Source: Niastella vici
GTDB taxonomy: Bacteria > Bacteroidota > Bacteroidia > Chitinophagales > Chitinophagaceae
Length of the DNA stretch: 64,000 nt
Direction: 5' to 3'
Assembly: GCF_002077945.1 (NCBI RefSeq)
Contig: NZ_LVYD01000063.1
Coordinates: forward strand, 1 to 64,000
The position numbers were made by a program, and so were the translations under genes. Shown here piece by piece: positions 45,091 through 58,058 of this stretch. Each line of letters opens with the position of its first letter. Position 1 is the first letter of the stretch. The notes under the pieces are model-generated. The model did no database searches. It had not been told where the DNA came from and saw only the letters and a program-made list of their open reading frames with translations.

Positions 45091-47277
45091 TCAGAACATC
45101 ACTTTTATTATACCAATCTTTGATCCGTTATCCGCATTCAACACTTCTGCAAAACCAATATTACCCTTAGCCATCCTGGTTACAGGTATGTTTATGACAT
45201 TCTCTCCCGTTTCCAGGGGCACCACAGCACTTATATAAAAAGTTTGTCCATGCAGGTCGGTCAGTCGCACCATTACATGTTGTTTTGCCTGACTGTTAAT
45301 ATGCAGATTGATAACTTTGTTTATAACCGGATTAGGCTTTACCGTAATTGTAGTTCGGGTAATATATGACAACCGCAGGGTAAGTACAGCACTATAGCTG
45401 CCATACCCGCTTTTATTAATCTCCCTGATGCGATAGTATATTTCCCCACTTAACCCGGTCACATCATCACTGTATGTATAATCATTCAGCCCGTTTGCAG
45501 TAGTACGATACACTTCCTGCCAATGAACCGCATCCAGGCTTCTTTCCACTACATAACCGGTGATACCGGCTTCAGCAGTGGTTTGCCATTTCACGTCTGC
45601 ATATACCTTTTGTGATACTGGTCTTTGTGATACAGATACATGGGTAAATGCTACGGGCAACACCGACAGATCGGTCAGCAGAATGGCCGTTGTGGAAAGC
45701 GCCGGAACGGTTATGGTCAATGAATTTGAATTTACCGCCACGGTATTTGCTTGCAACGCATTTTGCGTGTGCGATACAAAAGTCTCTGTTGCCGGTAAAG
45801 AGGACAACTGCAATGTGTTGTAATTTCCATTGACAACATTGAAATTGCTTAGGTTTATTGTAACAGTTCGGGAAGCGCTCATGTCGCGGTTTACAAGCAT
45901 TACCGTTAACGAGTCGGCATTTTCGTTTACCGAAGAGTAAGCAGATACTGTATTTTCAAGGGAAGAAGTGCTGGATACACTATATTTTTTTGCATTCCTG
46001 CTAAAGAGGTGCAAGGTTTCCCACATGCCGACAGACCAGTTCCATGGTGAAAAATATTCAACCCCATTGTTTGCAAATGTACCCAAATGCGAAGCATATA
46101 TAACAGATTCAAGGCTTGGGTTGCTGCTCGACATGGTACCCCATTCGCTTAAGCCACATGTTATGCCATGATTGGCACCAAAATGTTCGTTTAACCAGTC
46201 TTCGATCCTTTTGAAAATATATTGTTTTGTAAGTGAGGCATCCCATCCGCCGGTACTTGTTCTGATACCGTTTGAACCCGGATAATCATACGTCATATCA
46301 TAATAAATCCGGTGTCCCTGCAGTGCTGCAGCATCATCACCATTATACCAGGGATAGTTGTGAATATCCAATACATCTACCAGTTTGATACCGGTTGCCT
46401 TATACTCATCGCCAAGGCGTTTTATGAAATACTCGATCCAGGGATAATACCGCCCATTTACATATATACTTTCATTTGACCATTTGTACCATTGCCATTC
46501 GGAGGTTGTAACAGGCCCGCAGAGCTTGATGCCAGGATATATAGCTTTCGCTTTCTTCGCTAATTCTATGTAGCGATCCATAAAGGCAGATGCCGATATT
46601 TGCGTTGGCATAGCCCAATCATGCGTGCCGCTCCATATATCTACCTCGTTATCCATATTCCAGTATACAAACTGGTTTTTGTTAAACCCTTTCCCATTGG
46701 CCCCAAACCAATCATTAAGTATTTCCACCGAAGAGTCGGCTGGCCATGGTTTACTGAACAAATCCTTGTTTCCCTCAACCAACGCCGCACCTGAGGGGTT
46801 CTGGGTATTGGGTACGCCTCCACCGGCCAGATTCTGTCCATGCCCTTCCCAGTATTGGGATTGGTTGAAAGACCAGTCATCGAAGTTGTTATTGGTGTTG
46901 GATGCAACCTGCCCCAGTAACTGAAAGGCAAACATGCCCTGGATGTCGGGAAAGTTTGTAGTAACTTTTTGTGCCAACACATCCCAACTATTTGCATACA
47001 CATTATTATACCAGTCGGGATGAACATCAATTTTTAGCCGCCAGTTATACGCCGATGCGTTATTACCTCCGTTCATCCGGGCGAAGCGCAACCCCGCATC
47101 TTTATAAAATTGCACAGATTTGTCAAAGCCTTCATTTCGTCCATATATGTATGGGGAGATCAGGCGTTTGTTCTGCGTTGCATTCACTGAAATAGTTACA
47201 TTCTGTGCAAAGGATCCTGCTGAAAAGCTATATAACAACAAAATCAGCAAATTCTTTTTTAGGTAACGTTGTTTCAT
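45091..47277 (-). CDS. Secreted GH44 family endoglucanase/xyloglucanase with T9SS sorting domain
   Basis: 728 residues. Signal peptide (LLILLLYSFSAGSFAQ), then a GH44 TIM barrel with N-terminal ISPYIYGRNEGFD and the acid/base glutamate in YWNMDNEVDIWSGTHDW, a pattern diagnostic of GH44. The probable nucleophile is in CGLSEWGT. The barrel is followed by a beta-sandwich (about 420-535), a segment typical before sorting domains (YVVERSLDAVHW, YYRIREINKSGYGSY), and a C-terminal type A sorting domain (VKPNPVINKVINL...GFAEVLN). It should be exported by T9SS and cut beta-1,4-glucans such as xyloglucan. It is monocistronic, with a strong terminator. Confidence 0.92.
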   Translation of the reverse strand: MKQRYLKKNLLILLLYSFSAGSFAQNVTISVNATQNKRLISPYIYGRNEGFDKSVQFYKDAGLRFARMNGGNNASAYNWRLKIDVHPDWYNNVYANSWDVLAQKVTTNFPDIQGMFAFQLLGQVASNTNNNFDDWSFNQSQYWEGHGQNLAGGGVPNTQNPSGAALVEGNKDLFSKPWPADSSVEILNDWFGANGKGFNKNQFVYWNMDNEVDIWSGTHDWAMPTQISASAFMDRYIELAKKAKAIYPGIKLCGPVTTSEWQWYKWSNESIYVNGRYYPWIEYFIKRLGDEYKATGIKLVDVLDIHNYPWYNGDDAAALQGHRIYYDMTYDYPGSNGIRTSTGGWDASLTKQYIFKRIEDWLNEHFGANHGITCGLSEWGTMSSSNPSLESVIYASHLGTFANNGVEYFSPWNWSVGMWETLHLFSRNAKKYSVSSTSSLENTVSAYSSVNENADSLTVMLVNRDMSASRTVTINLSNFNVVNGNYNTLQLSSLPATETFVSHTQNALQANTVAVNSNSLTITVPALSTTAILLTDLSVLPVAFTHVSVSQRPVSQKVYADVKWQTTAEAGITGYVVERSLDAVHWQEVYRTTANGLNDYTYSDDVTGLSGEIYYRIREINKSGYGSYSAVLTLRLSYITRTTITVKPNPVINKVINLHINSQAKQHVMVRLTDLHGQTFYISAVVPLETGENVINIPVTRMAKGNIGFAEVLNADNGSKIGIIKVMF

Positions 47278-47889
47278 TTGTACGGGTTTTATTCTTTGGA
47301 TAATGATATTGAATGAAGTATTGTTTCACTGGTAATACCGTAGTGTCTATGCGCTCAACCAAACTATTATTCTAAGAACGAAACAGTCTCTGAATCAAAT
47401 GTTATGCCATGGCGATCTACATTTTAATAATTTTTGTTGTCGGACTGATATCATGTGGAACATAACATATGCATTCCTGAGGCGAAGGAATATGTGATTG
47501 CAACCGGTTTTTTCAGGTGATTGTTGGTTCAATATCTTATGATGTTTACTGTAAAACTACCATTATGTAGTTTGATACAAGGGATCAGGATGGTGCGAAC
47601 CAGGGTACGGAACGTTGCAAAGAAATGATTTCATGTACTTTTTATATGAGCCGATGCGGGACTAGCTGTTGTGGGCAGAAAATCTAACGTAAAAAGTACT
47701 GGTTATATGCCGGATAAAGCTTCGGCAGATGAGAGTGGAGTTGCTTTCATTAGCTTGTTGCTTGCCAATAGTAAGTAGTAAAGTGGAAATTTATGAATGC
47801 TTTCATTAAAAGCAGATGCTGGGGATGAAAGGGTAGAGCAGGGACGGTGCTGTTGGTTAGATAGTTGCTGGTTATGTGAAAGGTATCGG
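47278..47889. other. Gene-free 612-bp stretch between two minus-strand genes
   Basis: No gene with coding character is seen on either strand. TACTTTTTA near 47637 and TAAAAAGTA near 47691 form a 9-bp inverted repeat with a long loop. The stretch should contain the GH44 promoter, but no clear TTTG/TAnnTTTG pair is seen. Confidence 0.4.
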
Positions 47890-48975
47890 TCAGCTCACAG
47901 CAGGGAAAGCTAAATTTTCCCTGTTTGCAGATGGATGTATGAGGGGCAAAGAAACTATAAAGTATCCATGCTCTTCTGCTATAATAATTTCTTCCTGTTG
48001 CATCAACTGATATTTAACGGCAATATTTTTTAACCCGATTTTGTGTGAAACCGGCCTGTCCACTTTTCTTTGCAGATTATTTTTTATGATCAGCCATCCA
48101 TTTTCATTTACGCTTATTTCAATATGCAAAGGACGATCCCTGGAAGTAATATTATGCTTAACGGCATTTTCAACCAATAACTGCAGGGTGAGTGGGGGCA
48201 ACTGATATTGATCATATTGAGACGGTATTTCGCAAGTTAGTTCAACCCCTTTATTGTATCTCAGCTTTAACAACTGATAAAAAGAATGGATGAATTTTAT
48301 TTCCGTTTGCAGCGTAACCAGTTCATGCCTGTTATTGTCGAGCAGGTAACGATATACTTTGGTCATTTCATTTAAAAACCGGTCTGCTTCTGCAGGATCT
48401 TCCGTGATAAGAGAGGATAAAGAATTCAGGGTATTAAATAAAAAATGCGGCGGAACCTGCTGGTTCAGGGTTTCCAATTCGGCCCATAATTTCTCCTTTT
48501 CCAATCTTTTCCTCTCTTCCTCAGAATGTTTGAGCCTGGCATAATAATACAGCGCTTCGTAAATACCAAAAAAAAGGGCAAACTGCAGAAAAAGCTGAAA
48601 ACTGAAGAGCGTATTGAATAGTTGCCCATTACTTATTTCTGCAAATGCCTTAACCGGCCCATGCAGGATCAAATTTCTGGCATAAGCAGTGCCCGTAAGC
48701 ATTAACCAGGTGTATAGCATACCGGCGAAAAAGACAAAAGAGATCCTTTTTATAAGTTCGTAACGGCCTGAAAATTTTCCACGAAAATGTAAAATGATAA
48801 ACCTGTTGCCCTCCCAGGTGAGGACGATGGATACCGGTATCAGTAATATCCGGCCAACCAACTCCCAGGTGAGGGGTTGCGCATACAGTTTATTGGAATA
48901 AACAGCCATCAGCCAAATACAGGTAATGGCTATCACCCTGAACCATTTGTCTTTAACCTTTACCATAAGCCTCAA
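47890..48975 (-). CDS. LytS/YpdA-type sensor histidine kinase
   Basis: A 361-residue inner-membrane protein with four membrane helices in the first 150 residues (VIAITCIWLMAVYSNKLYA, ILLIPVSIVLTW, ISFVFFAGMLYTWLMLTG, LFLQFALFFGIYEALYYYA). A coiled segment follows, then the His_kinase domain PPHFLFNTLNSLSSLI with the phospho-accepting His near 178. The ATPase lid is LQLLVENAVKHN. Kinases of this type signal to LytTR response regulators, but none is encoded in this window, so it is an orphan or its partner lies elsewhere. The usual Q-x-N-PHFLFN is QVPPHFLFN here. The next gene is divergent, 170 bp away. Confidence 0.93.
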   Translation of the reverse strand: MRLMVKVKDKWFRVIAITCIWLMAVYSNKLYAQPLTWELVGRILLIPVSIVLTWEGNRFIILHFRGKFSGRYELIKRISFVFFAGMLYTWLMLTGTAYARNLILHGPVKAFAEISNGQLFNTLFSFQLFLQFALFFGIYEALYYYARLKHSEEERKRLEKEKLWAELETLNQQVPPHFLFNTLNSLSSLITEDPAEADRFLNEMTKVYRYLLDNNRHELVTLQTEIKFIHSFYQLLKLRYNKGVELTCEIPSQYDQYQLPPLTLQLLVENAVKHNITSRDRPLHIEISVNENGWLIIKNNLQRKVDRPVSHKIGLKNIAVKYQLMQQEEIIIAEEHGYFIVSLPLIHPSANRENLAFPAVS

Positions 48976-49145
48976 ATCTAAAAAAAAGAATATAGATGGG
49001 CTATCAAAATTTGCTTAATGGCGTCCGCATGGCAAAAAAAAATGCCCTTTCCTTCAATTCATATACCCTTCCCCCCGGTTCATGACAGTAGGCTCTTTTT
49101 TATGGAGGGAACCGTATTATTTTTAAAATAAATGACGGACGCAGC

Positions 49146-49868
49146 ATGCAGTTAAAAATAACCTTCCGGTATGTAATCGCATTTTTTGCATTGAATATGC
49201 TAATGGTTGAATTGCATGAGCAGGCACATATCATTACCGGATATTTGATTTGCGGTTGTTATGGTCCCAGGGATTTCAACGTATGGGCCACCTGTGAACG
49301 ATGCGTTTTCCCGCAATGGTCATTTCTGGCCACTTTGGCGGGTCCGGTATTTTCCTGTAGCCTGATGTGGCTGGGCGCCTGGTTGATGGCCAAAAGCACT
49401 GGTCATAAAAAGAAGGTACTCGGTTTTTCATTGTTGTTTTCCAATCTTCCTTTTGCCCGCATTTTTACTGCCCTGGCCGGAGGTGGCGACGAAAAAATAG
49501 TGATACAGGCAATTCGGGGCAATATTGGTCTTGTATGGAGTCAATTAATGGCCATCCTGATCGTAACAATTATATGCCTGCCGCCGATGATCATCGCCTA
49601 TAAAAAATCAGCTGTCCCCAACCGCTTTTTATTAATAACAGGCTTCGCCACCATACCGTTGATCTATGGCATGCTGTACCAACATCTTTTTTTAAACTGG
49701 CTGTTGAAAAAAGGAATTGGTTCCCAAAGTTATATACTTGGCACACCGTCTCTTATCCTGCTGCATTTTTTACTAATGCTGCTCTTATTTTTCCTGTTCA
49801 GAAAAGGACTATTACAATGTGGTCGTCTGCGCAATGATTGGCCTGTAGGTTCGTTTACAAAGCAGTAA
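49146..49868 (+). CDS. Putative HEXXH integral-membrane metalloprotease (M50-like)
   Basis: A 240-residue protein with about six membrane helices. Helix 1 ends in LHEQAHIITGYLICG, placing an HEXXH zinc motif (H24-E-Q-A-H28) at a membrane boundary. Helix 2 carries FLATLAGPVFSCSLMWLG, similar to the second conserved region of site-2 proteases, and SNLPFARIFTALAGGGDEKI could supply an acidic third ligand. The loop between has three Cys (CGCYGPRD, CERCVF). It is shorter and more divergent than RseP and lacks a PDZ domain. Enzyme activity is inferred only from motif geometry; a non-catalytic membrane protein is possible. Confidence 0.55.
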   Translation: MQLKITFRYVIAFFALNMLMVELHEQAHIITGYLICGCYGPRDFNVWATCERCVFPQWSFLATLAGPVFSCSLMWLGAWLMAKSTGHKKKVLGFSLLFSNLPFARIFTALAGGGDEKIVIQAIRGNIGLVWSQLMAILIVTIICLPPMIIAYKKSAVPNRFLLITGFATIPLIYGMLYQHLFLNWLLKKGIGSQSYILGTPSLILLHFLLMLLLFFLFRKGLLQCGRLRNDWPVGSFTKQ

Positions 49869-50117
49869 CAGGTGTCTTCAAAAAATCCATCTTTTTTGCC
49901 TTAGAACTCCTATATTCGCAAAGTCCCTGTTTTTTTAGCGTCAAAATTAGCCTCCTTTTTCTGACGTATGGTGATTTTTAGTTATTTTACTTGTATCGCA
50001 GCCTTTGTTTTCATTTATCAGTAATAGTAATTTATCGTATTACGTTTTTGTTCCTGTTCTTCAGTTTCGTTTAAAGTTTTAGCAAGCCTTTATTAGTTAA
50101 CTTTTAAAATTAACGTC

Positions 50118-50366
50118 ATGAAGCTTTCTGAATTTATTCTGTTAAATGAGGAGGATAAGAAATACGCTGTCATGAACAAGGCAGTGGCATTGGCTCAGAG
50201 ATCCTACCCGGACACTATTGTTTTCCTTTTTCAGCTCGACTATTATTACATTGAAGCGTATTGCAGCAAAACCGACAAGAGCATTGAAGAATACCGGGTA
50301 TTGCCGGATGCCAATGCCATAAGCCATTACCTGGAGGCCATTCCAATAGATGACTTACTAAACTGA
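50118..50366 (+). CDS. Small conserved-looking hypothetical protein
   Basis: An 82-residue acidic soluble protein (MKLSEFILLNEEDKKYAVMN, DYYYIEAYCSKTDKSIEEYR). The family is not recognised. It has coding-like composition, its own strong terminator 20 bp downstream, and an AT-rich upstream region, so it is probably a real single-gene unit. Its length and alpha/beta pattern resemble small Bacteroidota-specific proteins of unknown function. Confidence 0.7.
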   Translation: MKLSEFILLNEEDKKYAVMNKAVALAQRSYPDTIVFLFQLDYYYIEAYCSKTDKSIEEYRVLPDANAISHYLEAIPIDDLLN

Positions 50367-50386
50367 TTTATTTTTTTTAATGGTAT

Positions 50387-50428
50387 AAAGGTGTGGTGCA
50401 CTACAAGTGTACCACACCTTTATTTATT
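50387..50428 (+). terminator. Rho-independent terminator
   Basis: 11-bp arms AAAGGTGTGGT / ACCACACCTTT with a 13-base loop and following ATTTATTAATTT close the small gene at 50118. Confidence 0.8.
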
Positions 50429-50430
50429 AA

Positions 50431-50464
50431 TTTGTTAGAATGTAAAAAATAAGTAGTACCTTCG
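50431..50464 (+). promoter_or_regulatory. Bacteroidota-type promoter for the RRM gene
   Basis: TTTG at 50431-50434 and TACCTTCG at 50457-50464 (7 of 8 to the strict positions of TAnnTTTG allowing C) are separated by 22 bp, close to the usual -33/-7 spacing. The predicted start would leave a 5' leader of about 115 bases before the ATG at 50584, which is typical of cold-inducible RNA-binding protein genes. Confidence 0.5.
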
Positions 50465-50583
50465 GTTAGTCAATTTGAGCCTCGCATTAGTATTCATTAA
50501 TTAGACTGTTCAGTTAATCTGCTTTATAGTTAGTTTCTTACTTCTTGCCTTCCTCGAAATTTTTTATCAATCAATTGTTACAA

Positions 50584-50895
50584 ATGAACATTTATGTTTC
50601 AAATTTAAGCTTCGACGTACAGGATGAAGACTTAAAGGATTTTTTCGCTCCTTATGGAGAAGTTACTTCAGCTAAAGTTATTACAGACAGAGAAACTGGT
50701 CGTTCCAGAGGTTTCGGTTTTGTTGAAATGACAGATGAAGCTGCTTCAAAAAAAGCAATCGCTGAGTTGGATGGCGCTACTGTAGAAAACAGGACCATCA
50801 GCGTATCTGTTGCCAAACCAAAGGAAGACAGACCTTCCCGTGGTAACGGTGGCAACTTCAACAATGGAAATAGTTATAATAAAAATAGATACTAA
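50584..50895 (+). CDS. RRM-domain RNA-binding protein
   Basis: Start chosen at ATG 50584 (MNIYVSNLSFDVQDEDLKDF); an upstream in-frame ATG adds 13 residues unrelated to the fold. The 103-residue protein is one RNA recognition motif with RNP2 (IYVSNL) and RNP1 (SRGFGFVEM), followed by a Gly/Asn-rich tail (GNGGNFNNGNSYNKNRY). This is the common cold-shock-type glycine-rich RRM protein of Bacteroidota and cyanobacteria, thought to act as an RNA chaperone. The long AT-rich leader may carry post-transcriptional control. Confidence 0.95.
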   Translation: MNIYVSNLSFDVQDEDLKDFFAPYGEVTSAKVITDRETGRSRGFGFVEMTDEAASKKAIAELDGATVENRTISVSVAKPKEDRPSRGNGGNFNNGNSYNKNRY

Positions 50896-50914
50896 AATCA
50901 TTTTTGTTAGCTGT

Positions 50915-50941
50915 AAAGCCCCGCAAGGGGCTTTTTTTTTT
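50915..50941 (+). terminator. Rho-independent terminator of the RRM gene
   Basis: AAAGCCCC-GCAA-GGGGCTTT followed by a run of T gives an ideal terminator 20 bp after the stop. The following 50942-51331 stretch shows no gene. Confidence 0.95.
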
Positions 50942-51331
50942 GCCGTGTAATCCCAATCACGGCCGCCCAACCAGAGGTCCCGCAAAAGCCGTCGCCACCT
51001 GAGAAATGCTGACCAGCCAGAAATTTTACAATCCCAACATACCTGGAAAAGGCATATGGCATGAATAGCATGATTGCAATATGCGATTAATGGTAAAAAT
51101 GACCATTGTTTTAGCAAATATTTTTAAAATACTCTCTCTGGAACCGACAAACGAAGAGATCTGAACAAAATTGCCGTGAAATCCGACAAATGTCGCCTCC
51201 ATCTACAGTCAATTTTTTGGAATTTTATATACGTAGCTGGTAACAGGCATTCTTGCAACTAATAGAACCAGCCGATTGCTTTACCATGCTTCCACCAATT
51301 GAAGCTTTTTTATAACCGAACTGCTGCCATC

Positions 51332-51670
51332 ATGAGAAAATTTACCGGCCTGCGGGTTTTCCCGGCCACTTACCGCATTTGTATTACTCAGGTTATTTCA
51401 GTCCTGCCGTCATCGACGGCATCTGCACCCGTCAAATTTACTAATAATGACCGCCGTACCAGTACATTAATATTTTCATACGTCGGTTTTGCTCCACCGG
51501 AAAATACTCCGGGTAGCAGAACAACGCTTTGCATTAAGGCTACTTTAGCCAGCACGACCGATTCTCCCTTCATTGTCATAAACACACTTCCAAAAAGTCA
51601 GGGCGCCAGTAGCGAAAATGGTACCGGTAACCAGGCTGACCTGCGAAACCGTATCCCTCTGTTACATTAA
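51332..51670 (+). pseudogene. Decayed N-terminal fragment of a SusC-like protein
   Basis: A 112-codon frame contains TLIFSYVGFAPPENTPGSRT then TLCIKATLASTTDS, which matches the carboxypeptidase-regulatory-like domain of SusC proteins (typical TLVFSYVGFxxxE...G-x-T-x-x-x-I-x-L). The intact SusC just downstream has the corresponding VLVISYVGFQSKEVLVKAG. The remainder is degenerate, with no plug or barrel. It is probably the relic of a previous or duplicated susC start. Confidence 0.5.
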
Positions 51671-51795
51671 CCAAATCATTAACCAAAACATTGCCAATGA
51701 AAAATACAACACAATCAATAACGTGAGCATAACAGCGCATGCTGCTGTGAATATGATTTTAGCCGACAGGCGTTTCACCAAAAACAACTTATTGT

Positions 51796-54700
51796 ATGAA
51801 ACTAACTGATTGCCTTATTAAAATTTGTTTTTTTCTTGCTTTTGTAACATGCCAAAAAATAGTATATGCAAATAATCCTATAAATAAAGGCCGCTCAACA
51901 ACTTATACAGCTTTTGTTGTAAATGGAAAAGTTGTGGATGGCAAGGGTAATGCACTTCCCGGAGCATCCATTATTCAAAAAGAGCACTCAAATGCCACCA
52001 CTACTGCCGCTGATGGAAGTTTCAGCATTACCATACAGTCAGCATCAGCCGTGCTGGTGATATCTTATGTTGGTTTCCAATCCAAAGAAGTATTAGTAAA
52101 AGCCGGAACAGCTGACATTATTGTACAGTTAAGCCCTGGTGTTAGTTCAATGGAAGATGTGATAGTAATAGGTTACGGTACACAAAAAAAGCAACTTTCT
52201 ACATCCGCTGTAGCAACAGTAAAGGGTGAACAGCTTACCGCCGTGCCTGCTGCCAATATTTCAAATACCCTGGCAGGCAGGGCCACAGGCATAATGACAC
52301 GTGCAAATGGTGGCCGGCCCGGTGCGGATAATGCTACCATATATGTCAGGGGGCTTGCCACCACCGGCACAACGGTGAACGGAGTTACTTATAATACTAC
52401 ACCATTAATAGTTGTGGATGGTATCATCCGGAATAATATCAATGAAGTAGATCCTAATAACATTGAAAGTGTATCGGTTTTAAAAGATGCTGCTGCGGTA
52501 GCCCCCTATGGATTAGGCGGTGCAAATGGTGTTCTCCTTATTACAACAAAGAGAGGCACTACCGGCGCGCCTGTTTTAAGTTTTGGCGGATACTATGGTG
52601 ATCAGCAACCAACTTATTTGCCCAAAATGCTAGGCGCAATAGATTACATGAAGCTTAAACTGGAAGCCTATGTAACGGAAAACCCCACCGGAACAAGCCC
52701 CACCTATAGCCAGGCCTATATTGATGCCTATAATCAAAATCATGCGAAAGATCCTGACCTATATCCTATATCCGACGCATTGAATGATGTGGTAAGAAAA
52801 CATTCACCGGTTTACCAGGGCAATTTGCAGGTACGTGGCGGTAGCCAGATCGTAAAATATTATGCGGGCATCAGCTATTTTAAACAGGATGGTATGTTTG
52901 ACAAGTCGAATTATGAGCGGTACAATTATAATGTGAACCTTGATGTAAACATAACACCCACCACGATAGCATCTTTCTCTTTAAATGGCGCTGTACAAAA
53001 AACATCTGATGTGGATGGAAGCACAGACCAGTTGTTCAGGGGCGTTTATAAGTTTCTTCCTGTTGCTCCGCTCAGGTTTACCAATGGTTTATGGGGCGAA
53101 AGTTCAGGCAATGCGCCACTCGGCGTAACACACTCTGAAGGTTATTTTCGTCAAAACACAACCAATATGCTGAGCACCATTACTGTGGAGCAAAAGCTTC
53201 CGTTTATAAAAGGACTTAGCGTAAAGGGTGCTTTTAGTTATGATCCCTATAATTATGTTCAGAAACAATGGCACAAGCCGTTTATTTACTGGACGCAAAA
53301 TGTTAGTACTACCCCTTATACTTATACTCCTGCCTTTTCTACCCAGGAAAGCAGTGCTACAACTTATACCTGGTTGAACCAGCAATACTGGCAAAATAAT
53401 ACCATCACTTTGCAGGGTTACCTCAATTATCAACATACGTTTGGCAAACATGAGGTTACCGGTTTAGTGGTTGCAGAAAAGAGAAATAATAAACAGGCTG
53501 ATTTCAGAGCAAGAATAAACAATTTCGCGGTGAATATCGATGAACTGGCGATGGGCAGCTCTAATAAAAACGACTTTGATATTGCCGGGGGATCTGGTAC
53601 CGGTAGCCAGGTTGGTTATGTTTACCGGGCAAATTATGCTTATGACAGGCGATTTCTGTTCGAAGCCTCAGGCAGATATGACGGGCACTATTATTTTGCC
53701 CCCCATAAAAGATGGGTTTATCTTCCTGCATTTTCCCTGGGTTGGATAGTGTCTAATGAAAATTTCTTTAGATCGGTGAGCTTTGTCGATTACCTCAAAG
53801 TCAGGGGGTCATGGGGCAAATCCGGAAATCTTACCAGTACCGGATTCCAGTTCCTTAATCTTTACCCTCTTAGAGGAAATGCTTACGCCTTTGGTGATGG
53901 CGCCCTGGTGCAGGGCTCTTACGCGCAAATAGAAAATAACCCGAATATTACCTGGGAAATAAGTAAAAAAACAGATGTAGCAGTCGAAGCAAATCTGTGG
54001 AAAGGTCTTTTACGAGTAGAGGCCGATTATTTTTTTGAAAGAAGAACAGGAATGTTATTATCGCCTAACAGCGTTATACCACAGGAATACGGAATTCCAC
54101 TTGCACAGGAAAATGCAGGGATCATGGACAACCATGGTATTGAATTATCAATTGGAACTACTAAAAAGTTAAGTAATGGTTTGCAGATCTCCATTGACGG
54201 AAACTTTACTTATGCAAGGAACAAAGTAATACAGTTATATGAGACGGATGTAACCAGGAACGACCCAAGGCGCAGCAGGACCGGTCGCCCGTATAATACG
54301 GTGTTCGGCTATCAATCACTTGGCTTGTTCACCACTGACGACGATAAAAATGGGGATGGTTTTATTACGGCTGCAGATGGCTATAACATCACTCAATTTG
54401 GCACGTTGCGTCCTGGTGATATTAAGTATGCAGATTTAAGTGGCCCCAATGGAGTGCCCGACGGCAAGATTGACCTTTACGATGAAAAAGTCATCGGGAG
54501 GCCGCAAACACCCGGTATTATTTACGGTATTAATGCAGCAGCCAGCTGGAAGGGATTTGATCTTTCTATGTTATTCCAGGGATCAGGAATGTCAAGCTTT
54601 AATATCTATGGCTTTATGACGGTTGCTCACTTCAACAATAACAGTAATTCTTCTTACGAGTATTACAACAACAGGTGGACACCTGACCATCAAAACGCAA

Positions 54701-54981
54701 AATATCCAAGGGCTTATTCTTCCCCTACGAACAACAACGGACAGACTTCCGATTTCTGGCTTGTGAAAAGTTCCTATTTAAGGTTAAAAACGGCGTCATT
54801 GGGTTATACCGTTCCATCAAAGGTGAGTGCCAAAGTGAGAATGAAAAACTTCCGGATATACGTAACCGGCCAGAATATATTGACATTCGCGAAGCTGAAA
54901 TTTACAGACCCCGAAACAACCGGTGAACAAGGTTATCCCATTCAGAAAACATTCCTGGTTGGCTTTAATGCCAGCTTCTAA
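51796..54981 (+). CDS. SusC/RagA-type TonB-linked outer-membrane transporter
   Basis: 1061 residues. Signal peptide (LIKICFFLAFVTC...YA), then a carboxypeptidase-like domain at about 45-120 (VVDGKGNALPGASIIQKEHS), the TonB box region EDVIVIGYGTQKKQL near 132, a plug domain (TLAGRATGIMTRANGGRPGA, TIYVRGLATTG, LIVVDGIIRN), and a 22-strand barrel ending in the aromatic-terminated LVGFNASF. It imports oligosaccharides through the outer membrane in complex with the SusD partner 17 bp downstream. With the following esterase it forms a compact utilisation locus, probably for a substituted xylan or similar esterified glycan. Confidence 0.96.
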   Translation: MKLTDCLIKICFFLAFVTCQKIVYANNPINKGRSTTYTAFVVNGKVVDGKGNALPGASIIQKEHSNATTTAADGSFSITIQSASAVLVISYVGFQSKEVLVKAGTADIIVQLSPGVSSMEDVIVIGYGTQKKQLSTSAVATVKGEQLTAVPAANISNTLAGRATGIMTRANGGRPGADNATIYVRGLATTGTTVNGVTYNTTPLIVVDGIIRNNINEVDPNNIESVSVLKDAAAVAPYGLGGANGVLLITTKRGTTGAPVLSFGGYYGDQQPTYLPKMLGAIDYMKLKLEAYVTENPTGTSPTYSQAYIDAYNQNHAKDPDLYPISDALNDVVRKHSPVYQGNLQVRGGSQIVKYYAGISYFKQDGMFDKSNYERYNYNVNLDVNITPTTIASFSLNGAVQKTSDVDGSTDQLFRGVYKFLPVAPLRFTNGLWGESSGNAPLGVTHSEGYFRQNTTNMLSTITVEQKLPFIKGLSVKGAFSYDPYNYVQKQWHKPFIYWTQNVSTTPYTYTPAFSTQESSATTYTWLNQQYWQNNTITLQGYLNYQHTFGKHEVTGLVVAEKRNNKQADFRARINNFAVNIDELAMGSSNKNDFDIAGGSGTGSQVGYVYRANYAYDRRFLFEASGRYDGHYYFAPHKRWVYLPAFSLGWIVSNENFFRSVSFVDYLKVRGSWGKSGNLTSTGFQFLNLYPLRGNAYAFGDGALVQGSYAQIENNPNITWEISKKTDVAVEANLWKGLLRVEADYFFERRTGMLLSPNSVIPQEYGIPLAQENAGIMDNHGIELSIGTTKKLSNGLQISIDGNFTYARNKVIQLYETDVTRNDPRRSRTGRPYNTVFGYQSLGLFTTDDDKNGDGFITAADGYNITQFGTLRPGDIKYADLSGPNGVPDGKIDLYDEKVIGRPQTPGIIYGINAAASWKGFDLSMLFQGSGMSSFNIYGFMTVAHFNNNSNSSYEYYNNRWTPDHQNAKYPRAYSSPTNNNGQTSDFWLVKSSYLRLKTASLGYTVPSKVSAKVRMKNFRIYVTGQNILTFAKLKFTDPETTGEQGYPIQKTFLVGFNASF

Positions 54982-54998
54982 AATTTAAAATCAAAAAG

Positions 54999-58002
<3,004 letters not shown>

Positions 58003-58058
58003 CAGGTAACTAATGAATTTCCATCCCATAAAAATAGATCAGGGAAATCGTCTGCACA

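Noticed and set aside
47636-47700. TACTTTTTA/TAAAAAGTA inverted repeat as a terminator or attachment site
   Set aside because: The loop is about 45 bases and no gene ends nearby; AT-rich 9-mers pair often by chance.
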